A stretch of 64,000 nucleotides of DNA from Rhabdothermincola_A sp041688815 (GTDB lineage: Bacteria; Actinomycetota; Acidimicrobiia; Acidimicrobiales; Acidimicrobilacustridaceae). The stretch's first letter is position 1; every line of letters starts with the position of its first letter. The notes below the pieces were generated by a model. The model saw only the letters and a list, made by a program, of their open reading frames with translations. It ran no database searches and was not told the DNA's origin. The stretch spans positions 81,193 to 145,192 of the forward strand of contig JBDNHK010000057.1 in NCBI GenBank assembly GCA_041688815.1. Direction: 5' to 3'. The position numbers were made by a program, and so were the translations under genes. This document shows positions 63,734 to 64,000 of the stretch, in pieces.

Positions 63734-63742
63734 CCAGGGCAA
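63713..63742 (-). promoter_or_regulatory. Promoter of the dcw cluster (mraZ)
   Basis: TTGCCC (63742-63737) and TAGTGT (63718-63713) separated by 18 bases form a sigma-70-type promoter; transcription would start about 63706, giving a leader of about 40 nt. The -10 overlaps the MraZ boxes. Confidence 0.65.
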
Positions 63743-63882
63743 CCACCTGGGCCACGAGTCCCGGGACGGGCGCGACGAAGGACGCGAGGGCGCGTGGACG
63801 CGGACGGGGAACGCGGGGAGCGGGGACGGGGAACGCGACGATGGCGCCACCCGGGGGCAGCGCCACCGTGCAGTCTCAGGTC

Positions 63883-63898
63883 CGGGCCCGCGGGCCCG
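63883..63898. terminator. Palindromic hairpin downstream of the right-edge gene
   Basis: CGGGCCCGCGGGCCCG is fully self-complementary; it lies 15 bases after the stop of the partial gene at 63913. No U-tract. The rest of 63734-63882 shows only the dcw promoter and GC-rich direct repeats of GACGGGGAACGCG. Confidence 0.4.
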
Positions 63899-63912
63899 CT
63901 ACGGGGAAGCGG

Positions 63913-64000
63913 TCAGCCGGTGAACTTCGGGGCCACCACCGCGTCGGCCGGGGCCGCACCGGGATCGGGAGACGGCGGTGGCACCACCGGCTCGTCCTCC
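63913..64000 (-). CDS. C-terminal fragment of an unidentified protein
   Basis: Only the last 28 codons are in the window: acidic and Pro/Ala-rich (EDEPVVPPPSPDPGAAPAD, then VVAPKFTG) and ending at TGA 63915-63913. Looks like a disordered tail; the protein cannot be identified. Confidence 0.55.
   Translation of the reverse strand, partial: EDEPVVPPPSPDPGAAPADAVVAPKFTG

Overview
The window is 64 kb of very GC-rich, gene-dense chromosome from a free-living actinobacterium. Evidence seen directly: strong G/C preference at third codon positions, GTG starts, SepF plus DivIVA with an FtsZ tail but no FtsA, a bacterial proteasome activator ending GTYL, an MshD-like acetyltransferase, and promoters whose -10 box lies 6-8 nt before the start codon (leaderless mRNAs). 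Lipid genes and gene order suggest the class Acidimicrobiia, but that placement is inference. I see no rRNA, tRNA, CRISPR array, prophage or insertion sequence.

Layout. 1-1459: start of hisC and all of hisD. 1566-4792: a small helical protein, a candidate structured RNA, nth, mshD-like, rlmN and a small membrane protein. 4834-13041: lipid genes (MaoC hydratase, acyl-CoA synthetase, acyl-CoA dehydrogenase), a frameshifted dimethylformamidase-like gene, an anchored serine hydrolase and a site-2 protease. 13133-13758: a VapBC toxin-antitoxin pair. 14015-23959: menaquinone genes menG, menF, menD, menH, menA and menE on both strands, interrupted by a DUF4126 protein, a frameshifted dacB and a small decayed segment (about 21034-21875). 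23970-32375: oxidoreductases and CoA-ester enzymes (SDR, crotonase, PfpI, aldo/keto reductase, YyaL, thiolase with its zinc-ribbon partner, nitroreductase). 32467-45040: dnaE, proteasome activator, phosphodiesterase, Rrf2 regulator, rluD, lspA, a DksA-like protein with a histone-like tail, and ileS. 45117-63742: the division and cell-wall (dcw) cluster, all on the minus strand: mraZ, rsmH, ftsL, ftsI, murE, mraY, murD, ftsW, murG, murC, murB, ftsQ, ftsZ, pgeF, yggS, sepF, yggT, divIVA.

How the genes work together. The dcw cluster makes the lipid II precursor (MurB, C, D, E, MraY, MurG), builds the septal synthase (FtsW, FtsI, FtsL, FtsQ) and the Z ring (FtsZ, SepF), and is headed by MraZ, whose probable operator is a 10-bp-periodic TGGGG array upstream. 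MurF is missing from its usual place between murE and mraY. Most junctions in this cluster overlap by 1-4 bases. The men genes supply the respiratory quinone, but menB and menC are not here.

Most notable points: an isoleucyl-tRNA synthetase with a swapped GLHH signature instead of HIGH; twenty start sites with the same leaderless promoter layout; a candidate RNA of about 98 nt made of three hairpins and a U-tract; two genes broken by one missing base in G or C runs, which may be sequencing errors; and a DksA-like protein with nine identical 15-bp repeats and no zinc finger.
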